Positions 13,630-20,653 of a stretch of 20,653 nucleotides of DNA are shown in pieces; position 1 is the stretch's first letter, and every line of letters begins with the position of its first letter. Both the position numbers and the translations under genes were made by a program. Below the pieces are notes generated by a model, which worked only from the letters and a program-made list of their open reading frames with translations, searched no databases and had not been told where the DNA came from. This DNA is from an uncultured Collinsella sp. (GTDB lineage: Bacteria > Actinomycetota > Coriobacteriia > Coriobacteriales > Coriobacteriaceae), in NCBI GenBank assembly GCA_900756945.1, contig CAAELZ010000058.1, positions 1 to 20,653 of the forward strand, in the 5' to 3' direction.

Positions 13630-14490
13630 TTAGTTCTCCCCCTTATCCTGCTTGCCCAGATACGCCTCGATAACAGCGTCGTTGTTCTGGATTTCCTCGG
13701 CCGTGCCCTTGGCGATGACCTTACCAAAGTTGAGCACGCAGATGCCCTCGCAGATGTTCATAACGAGCGACATATCATGCTCGATAAGCATGATGGCAAT
13801 GCCAAAGGTGTCGCGAATCTTGACGATGTTCTCCATGAGCTCGGCGGTCTCGGACGGGTTCATGCCGGCGGCAGGCTCGTCGAGCAGCAGCAGCTTGGGG
13901 TTGGTGGCAAGCGCGCGGACGATCTCCAGGCGGCGCTGAGCGCCGTAAGGCAGCGAGCCGGCCTGTTCGCTTGCCAGATGCTCCATATCAAAGATGGACA
14001 GCAGCTCCATGGCACGCTCATGGGCGGCCTTCTCGTGCTTCCAGTACGTCGGCAGACGCAGCACGCCCTCAAAACCAGAGTAGCGCTCCTGGTTGTGCAG
14101 GCCGACCTTAACGTTGTCCTCCACCGTCATGGTGTTGAACAGGCGAATGTTCTGGAACGTACGGGCGATACCCATACGGTTGACCTGGTAGACGGACTTG
14201 CCCGAGGTGTCCTCGCCGTCGAGCAGGATAGTACCGTGCGTGGGCTGGTACACCTTGGTGAGCAGGTTGAAGACCGTGGTCTTACCGGCACCGTTGGGAC
14301 CGATCAGACCGGCGATCTCGGTCTTACCGATGGTCAGGCTAAAGTCGTCGACTGCCTTAAGGCCGCCAAATTCAATGCCCAAGTGGATGCACTCGAGCGC
14401 CGGGCGCTGGCCCAGGTCGCGGTCGGGAACGATGGCGCCAGAAGGATACGGGACCATCTTGCCCTTGTTGAACTCAAACTTACTGGGCAT
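13630..14490 (-). CDS. livG: branched-chain amino acid ABC transporter ATPase LivG
   Basis: This 286-residue ATPase pairs with LivF. Walker A is GPNGAGKT (64-71). ARTFQNIRLFNTMTVEDNV is the LivG-type Q-loop, and the signature loop reads LPYGAQRRLEI (180-190), the expected LivG variant of LSGGQ. Walker B LLLDEPAAGMNP (201-212) and IEHDM with switch His238 follow. The C-terminal GTAEEIQNNDAVIEAYLG is the characteristic LivG tail. About 30 extra residues precede the ABC core compared with the Escherichia coli protein. ATG 14490 has GGAGG 9 nt upstream, and the start overlaps the end of livM by 11 bp. Confidence 0.96.
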   Translation of the reverse strand: MPSKFEFNKGKMVPYPSGAIVPDRDLGQRPALECIHLGIEFGGLKAVDDFSLTIGKTEIAGLIGPNGAGKTTVFNLLTKVYQPTHGTILLDGEDTSGKSVYQVNRMGIARTFQNIRLFNTMTVEDNVKVGLHNQERYSGFEGVLRLPTYWKHEKAAHERAMELLSIFDMEHLASEQAGSLPYGAQRRLEIVRALATNPKLLLLDEPAAGMNPSETAELMENIVKIRDTFGIAIMLIEHDMSLVMNICEGICVLNFGKVIAKGTAEEIQNNDAVIEAYLGKQDKGEN

Positions 14491-15559
14491 CGGCTGCTAC
14501 CTCCTTCTTGGAAGCAAAGCGGTCCTTAATGCGTGCGAAGAACGCCTTGAGCTGCGGGTTGTTGGTAAAGATCATGACCAGGATCAGCACGATGGCGTAG
14601 ATGAGCATGCGGTAGTCCGAGAACTGACGGAGCAGCTCGGGAAGCACCGTGAGCAACGCCGCCGCGATGACGGAGCCGCGCATATTGCCCAGACCGCCCA
14701 GGACCACGAATACCAGGATGAGGATGGACGTGTTGAAGTCGAACTTGGTGGCGGAAAGCTGCGAGAAGTTACCGCCGAAGAGGGCTCCGGCAGCGCCGGC
14801 GAGAGCGGCGGAAACCACGAAGGCGATCATGCGGTACTCGGTGACGGAGATGCCCACGGACTCGGCAGCGATCTTGTTGTCGCGCACGGCCATAATGGCA
14901 CGGCCGGTACGGCTGCGAACCAGGTTGAGCACGATCACGAGTGCGACCATGACCAGGATGGCACCGGCGAGGAAGGTCGAGTACGTCGACACGCCCGATG
15001 CGCCCTGGGCGCCCTTGATGATGGCGGTGCCGTCCTCGAGCAGGTGCAGGTCGTCGATCGTGGAGTTACCTGTAATGTTAAAGATCACATGCAGGCCGCG
15101 GGAGTCGACGCCCACGATAAGGCAGGTGACGATCTCTTTGATAATCTCGCCAAAGGCCAGCGTCACGATAGCCAGGTAATCGCCGCTCAGGCGAAGGACC
15201 GGGATGCCGATCAAGAAGCCCAGGATGGCGGCAGCGATGGCGCCGACCACGATGCTGATGACAAGACGTATCGGATCGGAGGGAACGGCGCTCTCGAGGG
15301 CGACCGCGGTAACGATGCCTGTATAGGCGCCGACGCTCATAAAGCCCGCGTGGCCCAGCGACAAGTCGCCCGCGATGCCGACGACGAGGTTAAGGGAGAT
15401 AGCCATGACGATATAGGCCGTGATGGGAACCAGCTGACCGGCGATCATGCGCGGAATCATGTGGTTAGACTGCATAAAGAACACGATGGCGAACGCCACA
15501 AGGCACATGGCGTACGTAACAAAGTCGTGACGCGTCTGCTTGTCTTTAAGAAACTTCAT
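14480..15559 (-). CDS. livM: branched-chain amino acid ABC transporter permease LivM
   Basis: This ~359-residue permease has about nine to ten membrane segments. The conserved LivM words are AISLNLVVGIAGDLSLGHAGFMSVGAYT in the first half and GDYLAIVTLAFGEIIK in the middle, ending in the cytosolic coupling region (GRAIMAVRDNKIAAESVGI) that contacts the ATPases. With LivH it forms the transmembrane channel. I prefer ATG 15559 because AGGTGA lies 5 nt before it. A GTG at 15568, directly after the livH stop, is an equally framed alternative that adds three residues. The gene abuts livH and overlaps livG, so the four genes livH-M-G-F are translationally coupled. Confidence 0.93.
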   Translation of the reverse strand: MKFLKDKQTRHDFVTYAMCLVAFAIVFFMQSNHMIPRMIAGQLVPITAYIVMAISLNLVVGIAGDLSLGHAGFMSVGAYTGIVTAVALESAVPSDPIRLVISIVVGAIAAAILGFLIGIPVLRLSGDYLAIVTLAFGEIIKEIVTCLIVGVDSRGLHVIFNITGNSTIDDLHLLEDGTAIIKGAQGASGVSTYSTFLAGAILVMVALVIVLNLVRSRTGRAIMAVRDNKIAAESVGISVTEYRMIAFVVSAALAGAAGALFGGNFSQLSATKFDFNTSILILVFVVLGGLGNMRGSVIAAALLTVLPELLRQFSDYRMLIYAIVLILVMIFTNNPQLKAFFARIKDRFASKKEVAADAQ

Positions 15560-15568
15560 AACGCTCAC

Positions 15569-16450
15569 CTACACCTTCTCGGGGACGTACTTGCCCAAGA
15601 GGCCGGCAGGCTTGACGAGCAGGACGATGATCAAAACACCAAAGACGATGGAGTTGGCAAGGCTCGTGGAAATATAAGCCTGTGCCATCGCCTCGATGAT
15701 ACCGATGAGAATGCCACCGACAAAGGCACCGGGGATGGAGCCGATGCCACCGAAGACAGCGGCATCGAAGGCCTTGATGCCAGGCATGGCACCCGTCGTG
15801 GGCTGCAGCACCGGCGAGTAGGAGCACAGCAGCACGCCGGCGATGGCGGCAAGGGCGGAGCCGATGGCGAACGTCATCGAGATGGTGCGGTTGACGTTGA
15901 TGCCCATGAGCTGAGCGGCGGCCTTGTCCTCGGACACGGCGCGCATGGCTTTGCCCATCTTGGTCTTGCCTGTAAAGAACATCAGGCCGGCCATGATAAC
16001 CAGGCAGGCGACGATGGTGACGAGCGAGACGGCGCTTACGTTGAACTTGGCCAAGAACTCCGGCACCTGGAAGGTGACGAGCGAAGTGAAGTTCTTGGGC
16101 GTGGCGCCCCACAGAAGCTGCGCGGCGTTCTGCAGGAAGTAAGACACGCCGATGGCCGTGATCAGAACGGCCAGAGGGCCTGCTTGGCGCAGCGGCTTGT
16201 ATGCCAGACCCTCGATGAGAACACCGAGAACCGTGCAGACCACACAAGAGAGAATTACAGATGCCCAGCCCGGGAGGCCGAGATACGACGTGGCGCAGAA
16301 CGAGACATAGGCACCGACCATGATGACGTCGCCGTGAGCGAAGTTGAGCATCTTGGCGATACCGTAGACCATGGTGTAGCCCAACGCGATGATGGCGTAG
16401 ACGCTGCCCATGGACAGGCCGTTGACCAAGTATTGGATAAAGACCGTCAT
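15569..16450 (-). CDS. livH: branched-chain amino acid ABC transporter permease LivH
   Basis: This 293-residue permease (Escherichia coli LivH is about 308) has eight or so membrane segments. Family words are QYLVNGLSMGSVYAIIALGYTMVYGI, MLNFAHGDVIMVGAY, KTKMGKAMRAVSEDKAAAQLMGI (coupling helix) and AFDAAVFGGIGSIPGAFVGG. The frame is open to 16543, but ATG 16450 has AAAGGGGG 9 nt upstream, whereas the in-frame ATG 16459 would sit directly on that element. It is the second gene of the operon, 139 bp after livK, with the hairpins of the livK-livH gap in between. It probably forms a heterodimer with LivM in the membrane. Confidence 0.94.
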   Translation of the reverse strand: MTVFIQYLVNGLSMGSVYAIIALGYTMVYGIAKMLNFAHGDVIMVGAYVSFCATSYLGLPGWASVILSCVVCTVLGVLIEGLAYKPLRQAGPLAVLITAIGVSYFLQNAAQLLWGATPKNFTSLVTFQVPEFLAKFNVSAVSLVTIVACLVIMAGLMFFTGKTKMGKAMRAVSEDKAAAQLMGINVNRTISMTFAIGSALAAIAGVLLCSYSPVLQPTTGAMPGIKAFDAAVFGGIGSIPGAFVGGILIGIIEAMAQAYISTSLANSIVFGVLIIVLLVKPAGLLGKYVPEKV

Positions 16451-16496
16451 GTTCCACATCCCCCTTTCGAATAGGTTTCCAGTTGATGTATGAAAC

Positions 16497-16558
16497 AGGG
16501 ACGTTACATCGTCCCTAGATACCAAGCAAGCAGGGAAGGCCAAAACCTCCCCTGCTTG
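16497..16558 (-). promoter_or_regulatory. livK-livH intercistronic hairpins
   Basis: CAAGCAGGG (16527-16535) pairs with CCCTGCTTG (16550-16558), and AGGGACG (16497-16503) pairs with CGTCCCT (16510-16516). Neither is followed by a U-tract. In many binding-protein operons such hairpins protect the 3' end of the binding-protein message and lower downstream expression. That role is inferred here from position alone. Confidence 0.6.
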
Positions 16559-16589
16559 GGATCAAAACCGCTCTATATAAGGCGGCCTA

Positions 16590-17777
16590 TTAGGCCTGTA
16601 CGTACTTGCCGTCGGTAATGACGTACGCCGTCGGGTCCTTCTGGACCTGACCCTTGTCGTTCCAGGAGAGCTTGCCAGTCAGACCGTCAACGGTAATCTT
16701 GAGCATAGCCTCGGGAAGCTTCTCGGCAACCTCGGTGGGGTCGGCGTCGACGCCCAGGCCGGCCTCCTTGAGAGCCTCGACCACAGCATGCACGCCGTCG
16801 TAGGCGTCGGCGGCAAACTGGTCGGGGGTATCGCCGTACTTATCCTTGTAAGCGTTGACGAAGTCGGCGTTCTTCTCGTCGTCGGCGGAGAACGGGGTCA
16901 TGAGCAGCAGACCCTCGGCAAGAGAGGTGTCGAAGCCCTCAACGCCCAGGATGCCGTCCATGCCGTCGCAGCCCATCATCTTGACGTCGTAGCCCATGTC
17001 CTTGGCGTTCTTGAGCAGGACGGACGCCGGCGTGTAGTAGATCGGCGCAAAGATCATGGTGGCGCCTGCCTGCTTGGCCTTGGTCAGCTGGTTGGTAAAG
17101 CTCGTGGCGGAGTCGTCCTTAAAGGTCTCCTCGTCGACAATCTCAAGCTTAGACTTAGCGGCCTGGGCCTTAAAGGAATCTGCGATGCCCGAAGAATAGG
17201 CGTCGCCGGAGTTATAGAACAGCACGAACTTCTCGTTCGCATACTTCTCTGCCAGGAACTTGGCAGCGTTGACACCTTGGTTGGGGTCGGTAAAGCAAAC
17301 CTGGAAGACGCAATCCTTGCCCTTGGTAACGTCCTCGGAGGACGCAGACGGGGTGATCATGAACGTCTCGGGGTCGTTGCCGCACTCGGCGGCAACGGCG
17401 ACCGACGCACCCGTGGTGGTCGGACCGACGAGGGCCTGCATGCCCCAGTCGAGCAGGGTGTTGAAGGCGTTGACGGCCTTCTCACCGTCAGCCTGGTCGT
17501 CCTCGGCCTTGCTGACAAGCGGCAGCTCCTTAGTCGAGAAATCCTTGCAGCCAAGCTCGACAGCCTGTGTAACGGACTTGCCGTAGGACGCGTTGGCGCC
17601 GGTCAGCGGGCCGATGGTGCCGATCTTAAACGAAGCGTCGCCCGACGCGGAACCGCTGTCGCCGCCGTTGGAGGAGCAGCCAGCTAGAATGGACATCGCC
17701 CCCAGACCTGCTGCGCTCGCGATAACGCTCCTGCGATTCATAACAGGGTTCAATGACTTACCGGTGAGGCTCGACAT
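16590..17777 (-). CDS. livK: branched-chain amino acid ABC transporter substrate-binding lipoprotein
   Basis: This 395-residue periplasmic-type binding protein (type I fold, Leu/Ile/Val-binding) captures substrate outside the cell for LivHM. The N-terminus is a lipoprotein signal with lipobox LAGC (Cys34), preceded by NRRSVIASAAGLGAMSI. The twin arginine makes Tat export conceivable, although Sec is the usual route. A Gly/Ser-rich linker (SSNGGDSGSASGD) follows the cysteine, then the family opening FKIGTIGPLTGANASYGKS, DDQADGEKAVNAFNTLLD, and VGPTTTGASVAVA. ATG 17777 has AGGAG about 7-8 nt upstream. Met13 has no Shine-Dalgarno sequence. It is the first gene of the operon, as expected for the most abundant component. 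The ligand could be another amino acid, because binding pockets of this family diverge. Confidence 0.95.
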   Translation of the reverse strand: MSSLTGKSLNPVMNRRSVIASAAGLGAMSILAGCSSNGGDSGSASGDASFKIGTIGPLTGANASYGKSVTQAVELGCKDFSTKELPLVSKAEDDQADGEKAVNAFNTLLDWGMQALVGPTTTGASVAVAAECGNDPETFMITPSASSEDVTKGKDCVFQVCFTDPNQGVNAAKFLAEKYANEKFVLFYNSGDAYSSGIADSFKAQAAKSKLEIVDEETFKDDSATSFTNQLTKAKQAGATMIFAPIYYTPASVLLKNAKDMGYDVKMMGCDGMDGILGVEGFDTSLAEGLLLMTPFSADDEKNADFVNAYKDKYGDTPDQFAADAYDGVHAVVEALKEAGLGVDADPTEVAEKLPEAMLKITVDGLTGKLSWNDKGQVQKDPTAYVITDGKYVQA

Positions 17778-18271
17778 GCGGCTCTCCTCTCAAATCTCGT
17801 CGGGTTTCGGTTACCCGACAGGCCATCCTTCGCCGTGTTCGGCGTTCGCAAAATAGTAGACGCTTTAGTTAGGAAAAGTGGCGAATATTTCAACTTTTCT
17901 TTGGATTTGTTCATTTATCCATATTTCTGCGTATTTCTATTTTTTTATGCAGTAATGCCACTTTATTGTGTAAAAGTAATGTTTCCATTCTGTTACAAGC
18001 GTTCCCGCTCTTAATAAACATGGTGTCCCCCTTTTCGCTAGCCGCGATGCGGCCGTCTTGCGGTACAGGGCAAACCTTATGGTGCAAACGTTGACAGTTT
18101 GTTACGGAGTTCCGTTTATAGCGAGCATGTTTCCAATGTTTCCGCAGCGTTTCGGGGGTGCCGTTTTGTGCGACTCTTGTTGCCTGGCGAGCACGCGCCC
18201 TCTGTTCACGCTAGAATGCACTCAACCTTTAAGCGGTTAATCCATCCATGAGATGCACGAAGGAGCTATCT
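17778..18271. promoter_or_regulatory. divergent control region of livK and hom
   Basis: This 494 bp gap separates two divergent transcripts. The livK side has two small hairpins in its leader: GTCGGGT/ACCCGAC (17799-17819) and CGCCG/CGGCG (17831-17844). A strikingly AT-rich core follows (about 17860-18000). It holds T/A-tract words such as CTGCATAAAAAAATAG and ATACGCAG on the minus strand around 17920-17955, which are possible operators (ArgR-like spacing is conceivable, unproven). On the hom side TTGACA (18091-18096) stands 18 nt before TTTATA, and a TAGAAT (18212-18217) lies closer to hom. No convincing coding sequence is present. Confidence 0.6.
18091..18120 (+). promoter_or_regulatory. 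candidate hom promoter
   Basis: A consensus -35 TTGACA (18091-18096) precedes TTTATA (18115-18120) by 18 nt, only three of six matches to a -10. An alternative -10 TAGAAT (18212-18217) sits about 55 bp before the start codon but lacks a good -35. The two could be separate promoters. A tandem 8-mer ATGTTTCC (18127 and 18136) lies between them. Confidence 0.4.
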
Positions 18272-19615
18272 ATGAGCGAACCCCTGCGCACCGTGAACGT
18301 CGGTCTGATCGGCCTGGGAACCGTCGGCGGCGGCGTGGCCCGTCTGATCAAGAGCCACCACGATGAGTACCTGGCAGCCTACGGCATCGACCTTAAGCTG
18401 ACCCGCGCCTGCGCGCTTGCCTGGGAGCAGGCCGAGGCGGCAGGCATTGAGCGCGAGGCCTTCACGAGTGACTGGCACGACGTCGTCACCGACCCCGCCG
18501 TCGACATCGTCGTCGAGCTGATCGGCGGCGAGCATCCCGCAACCGAGATCTTCACCACCGCCTTCGAGAACGGCAAGCACGTCGTCTCTGCCAACAAGGC
18601 CCTGCTGGGCCGTCACGTCGAGACGCTCGCCGAAAAGGCGCGCGCGTGCGGCGTGCAGATTAAGTGCGAGGCCAGCTGCGGCGGTGGCATCCCCATTGTC
18701 AGCACGCTCGAGCACGACCTAGTGGGCAACAAGATCCTGACCATCGCCGGCATCCTCAACGGCACCACCAACTATATCCTGTCGCGCATGGACGCCGAGG
18801 GCGCCGATTACGCCGACGTGCTTGCCGACGCGCAGGCCAAGGGCTATGCCGAGGCCGACCCGTCCGCAGACGTCGACGGCTTCGACGCCGCCAGCAAGAC
18901 GGCCATCCTTGCCTCCATCGGCTTTGGCACCCGCGTGACCACCGACGATGTGTACCAGCAGGGTATCCGCACCATCGGCGCCGAGGACATCACTCAGGCC
19001 CGCGAGCTCGGCTACACCATTAAGCTGCTGGGCATCGCCCGCAACACCGACGCCGGCGTCGACGTCCGCGTGCATCCCACGCTGATCCCCGCCGACCACA
19101 TGCTTGCCAAGGTCAACGGCGCCATGAACGCTGTCTACGTGGTAGGCGACGCCGTGGGCGAGACCATGTTCTACGGTGCCGGCGCAGGCTCCTTCCCCAC
19201 CGCGAGCGCCGTCGTGGGCGATATCCTGTCGCTCTCCGAGCAGATCAGCCGCGGCGTGGCTCCGCTGCCCGAGATTGAGCCCTATGGCCACAACCTCGCC
19301 TTTAAGCCCATGGACGAGCTCCAGACCAAGTACTATGTGCGCCTGAAGGTCGCCGACCGCGTGGGCGCCCTGTCCGAGACGGTCGACATCTTTGCCAAGC
19401 ACAACATCTCGATCTCGCTCATCAACCAGGTCGAGGACGGCAAGTCGGGCGTCAGCGATGCCTGCTCGGTCATCTTCCTGACGCACCGCGCGCTCGAGAA
19501 GGACGTCCAGGCTGCCGCCGCCGAGCTTGCCAGCGTCGACTGCGTGGCCGAGGTCGCCAACGTCCTGCGTATCGAGGACGTCGAGGCCTGGACCGAAGGC
19601 GTTATGGCCAACTAG
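18272..19615 (+). CDS. hom: homoserine dehydrogenase
   Basis: The enzyme reduces aspartate semialdehyde to homoserine, the branch point to threonine, methionine and isoleucine. The 447 residues match the monofunctional form with a regulatory tail. The N-terminal Rossmann motif is GLIGLGTVGGGVA (11-23). Central features are SANKALL (107-112), the homoserine signature AGILNGTTNYIL (159-170), and FDAASK, holding Asp205 and Lys209 of the active site. A C-terminal ACT domain (~355-430, YYVRLKVADRVGALSETVDIF) suggests feedback control by threonine or a related amino acid. ATG 18272 has GAAGGAG 6 nt upstream. An in-frame ATG at 18248 would cover that site and add eight unconserved residues. No thrB or thrC follows; a terminator does. 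The gene diverges from the liv operon. Confidence 0.96.
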   Translation: MSEPLRTVNVGLIGLGTVGGGVARLIKSHHDEYLAAYGIDLKLTRACALAWEQAEAAGIEREAFTSDWHDVVTDPAVDIVVELIGGEHPATEIFTTAFENGKHVVSANKALLGRHVETLAEKARACGVQIKCEASCGGGIPIVSTLEHDLVGNKILTIAGILNGTTNYILSRMDAEGADYADVLADAQAKGYAEADPSADVDGFDAASKTAILASIGFGTRVTTDDVYQQGIRTIGAEDITQARELGYTIKLLGIARNTDAGVDVRVHPTLIPADHMLAKVNGAMNAVYVVGDAVGETMFYGAGAGSFPTASAVVGDILSLSEQISRGVAPLPEIEPYGHNLAFKPMDELQTKYYVRLKVADRVGALSETVDIFAKHNISISLINQVEDGKSGVSDACSVIFLTHRALEKDVQAAAAELASVDCVAEVANVLRIEDVEAWTEGVMAN

Positions 19616-19647
19616 TCCAACACCCGCTTAACAATACGCGCCTCGGG

Positions 19648-19682
19648 GGGCTCCCGTCCTATGTGGGACGGGAGCCCTTTTC
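19648..19682 (+). terminator. intrinsic terminator of hom
   Basis: GGGCTCCCGTCC (19648-19659) pairs perfectly over 12 bp with GGACGGGAGCCC (19666-19677), followed by TTTTCT. It lies 32 bp after the hom stop, so hom is probably a single-gene transcript. Confidence 0.92.
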
Positions 19683-19715
19683 TATCCGGCTTCTAAGCAC
19701 AGCGGCAAAGCGGCA

Positions 19716-19767
19716 TTTGCACGAGCCGTTCATCGGTAACGCGGGCTACCGTTCACCGATATGCAAA
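19716..19767 (+). promoter_or_regulatory. dyad upstream of the dehydrogenase gene
   Basis: TTTGCA (19716-19721) and ATCGGT (19732-19737) are mirrored by ACCGAT (19755-19760) and TGCAAA (19762-19767). A second pair, CGGTA/TACCG, sits inside. It could be an operator or a leader hairpin for the gene starting at 19833. No clear -35/-10 pair is visible in 19683-19832. Confidence 0.3.
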
Positions 19768-19832
19768 CGCGGCCGATTCCGGCTACCGCTACGCTGTGCT
19801 GCGAATGTCCGCCCGCGATGAGAGGAAGCACT

Positions 19833-20582
19833 ATGTTGCTCGAGGGCAAGAAAGCAATCATCACCGGAGGCACGCGCGGTATCGGCTATGCCATCGCCTG
19901 CCGTTTTATCGAGGAGGGCGCCGCCGTCACCGTCTTTGGCTCGCGCCAGGAAACTGCCGACGCAGCCGTTGAGAAGCTGGCGGCCGCCTATCCCGAGGCC
20001 AAGGTCTGGGGCCGCTCCTGCGACCTCACCTCGCTCGAGGCCGTAACCGAGGCCTTTACCCAAGCTGCCACCGATATGGGCGGCCTGGACACGGTCGTCA
20101 ACAATGCCGGCATCTCCCAGCGCTCGCCCCTTTTGGACTACACGGCCGAGGAGTTTGCAAAGGTCATGGACCTCAACGTCGTCGCCGTCTTTAATGGCCA
20201 CCAGGCTGCCGCCAAGATCATGACCGAGGCCGGCCACGGCGGCACCATCACCACCACGAGCTCGATGGTCGCCAAGTACGGTCAGCCCTCCGGCGTCGGC
20301 TATCCCACGTCCAAGTTCGCCGTCAACGGCATGGTCCAGTCGCTCTCGCGCGAGCTCGCCCCCATGGGCATTCGCGTCAACGCCGTCGCACCTGGCGTAA
20401 CCAAGACCGATATGGTCGCCAACCTGCCCGAAGAGGTCATCAAGCCCATCATCGCCACCATTCCGCTGGGTCGCATGGGCGAGCCCGAGGATGTCGCCAA
20501 CGCCTTTGTTTTCTTGGCGAGCGACATGTCCTCCTATGTTACGGGTGCCGTGCTCCCCGTCGACGGAGCCGCCCGCTCCTAA
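19833..20582 (+). CDS. short-chain dehydrogenase/reductase, BaiA-like
   Basis: This 249-residue classical SDR is an NAD(P)-dependent oxidoreductase of the cytosol. It shows the cofactor motif TGGTRGIG (11-18), DLTS (64-67), NNAG (90-93), the catalytic set Asn115, Ser144, Tyr157 and Lys161 (in YPTSK), and PG at 187-188. Several stretches recall BaiA, the 3-alpha-hydroxysteroid dehydrogenase of bile-acid 7-dehydroxylation: IITGGTRGIG, the AYPEAKV..DLTS region, VFNG, SGVGYPTSK, VAPGV.KTDM. FabG-like 3-oxoacyl-ACP reductase is the main alternative. After the second beta strand it has VFGSRQE; the Ser-Arg pair suggests NADP(H) preference (inference). ATG 19833 has GAGGA about 7 nt before it. The in-frame ATGs at 19761 and 19818 add a poorly conserved leader. 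It appears to be a single gene. Confidence 0.9.
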   Translation: MLLEGKKAIITGGTRGIGYAIACRFIEEGAAVTVFGSRQETADAAVEKLAAAYPEAKVWGRSCDLTSLEAVTEAFTQAATDMGGLDTVVNNAGISQRSPLLDYTAEEFAKVMDLNVVAVFNGHQAAAKIMTEAGHGGTITTTSSMVAKYGQPSGVGYPTSKFAVNGMVQSLSRELAPMGIRVNAVAPGVTKTDMVANLPEEVIKPIIATIPLGRMGEPEDVANAFVFLASDMSSYVTGAVLPVDGAARS

Positions 20583-20653
20583 GAGGCCACAAGCTTTGGC
20601 CCCTGGCCCCAACATAGCTCAACCAAAAAAGGCGCGCTGCCCGCATCAACTGC
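20583..20653. other. right-edge non-coding segment
   Basis: A weak GGCCA/TGGCC hairpin (20585-20601) follows the dehydrogenase stop. An A-run (20624-20630) before GC-rich sequence may be the U-tract of a minus-strand terminator whose stem lies beyond the window. Nothing else can be supported. Confidence 0.25.

Noticed and set aside
13078..14529. 483-codon plus-strand open frame opposite livG/livF
   Set aside because: Antisense shadow of two ATPase genes with clear Walker motifs; no motif or ribosome site of its own.
14198..16474. 758-codon plus-strand open frame opposite livM/livH
   Set aside because: It is the complement of well-supported permease genes. Its product is a low-complexity His/Asp/Gly-rich string without any family motif, as expected from the reverse of GC-rich codons.
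17791..17850. riboswitch or T-box leader for livK
   Set aside because: Only two short hairpins are visible; I see no T-box sequence, specifier loop or terminator/antiterminator pair.
18058..18240. 60-codon plus-strand open frame upstream of hom
   Set aside because: It has no ribosome site and overlaps candidate promoter elements; composition does not resemble the neighbouring genes.
19746..20615. 289-codon minus-strand open frame opposite the dehydrogenase
   Set aside because: Gly/Asp/His-rich shadow of a complete SDR with catalytic residues.

Overview
The window reads as chromosomal DNA of a high-GC, gut-type actinobacterium of the class Coriobacteriia, most likely Collinsella or a close relative. 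This is inference from codon usage, from the actinobacterial versions of Rel, LivFGMHK, homoserine dehydrogenase and a RecJ with a helicase tail, and from the palindrome-rich intergenic DNA. I see no 16S rRNA or other decisive marker. No phage, insertion sequence or CRISPR array is visible.

Layout, left to right. 1-436: a gene-free, hairpin-packed stretch and a class II tRNA-Leu(CAA) on the minus strand; the tRNA 3' end plus its flank is duplicated 184 bp away. 436-4066 (minus): a transglutaminase-like protein; a 450 bp intergenic block with three tandem ~97 bp repeats, the last forming a very long hairpin behind the next gene; class II fructose-bisphosphate aldolase; and a glyoxalase-II-like metallo-hydrolase. 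4151-9814 (minus): the bifunctional ppGpp synthetase/hydrolase Rel and, 15 bp upstream, a 1095-residue protein joining a complete RecJ exonuclease to a RecQ-like helicase. The order recJ-rel-metallohydrolase resembles that of many Gram-positive bacteria. 10090-11088 (plus): a bile-acid:sodium-symporter-family transporter. 11119-12597 (minus): a two-gene unit, CutC family plus a GalT/HIT-like protein. 12598-12915: nested palindromes and a strong terminator. 12916-17777 (minus): a complete branched-chain amino acid ABC transporter, transcribed livK-livH-livM-livG-livF, with the last four genes abutting or overlapping and livK set apart by intercistronic hairpins. 17778-18271: a divergent control region with an AT-rich core. 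18272-20582 (plus): homoserine dehydrogenase with a clear terminator, then a short-chain dehydrogenase that looks like the BaiA bile-acid 3-alpha-hydroxysteroid dehydrogenase group.

Together the genes cover central glycolysis, the stringent response and DNA repair, branched-chain amino acid uptake, and the first committed step to threonine and methionine. The liv operon and hom diverge from one shared control region, which suggests linked amino-acid regulation. The two points most worth experimental attention are the RecJ-helicase fusion and the possible steroid or bile-acid function of the terminal dehydrogenase and the BASS transporter. I found no clearly new defence or mobile system. The unexplained signal is mostly in the intergenic palindromes and repeats.
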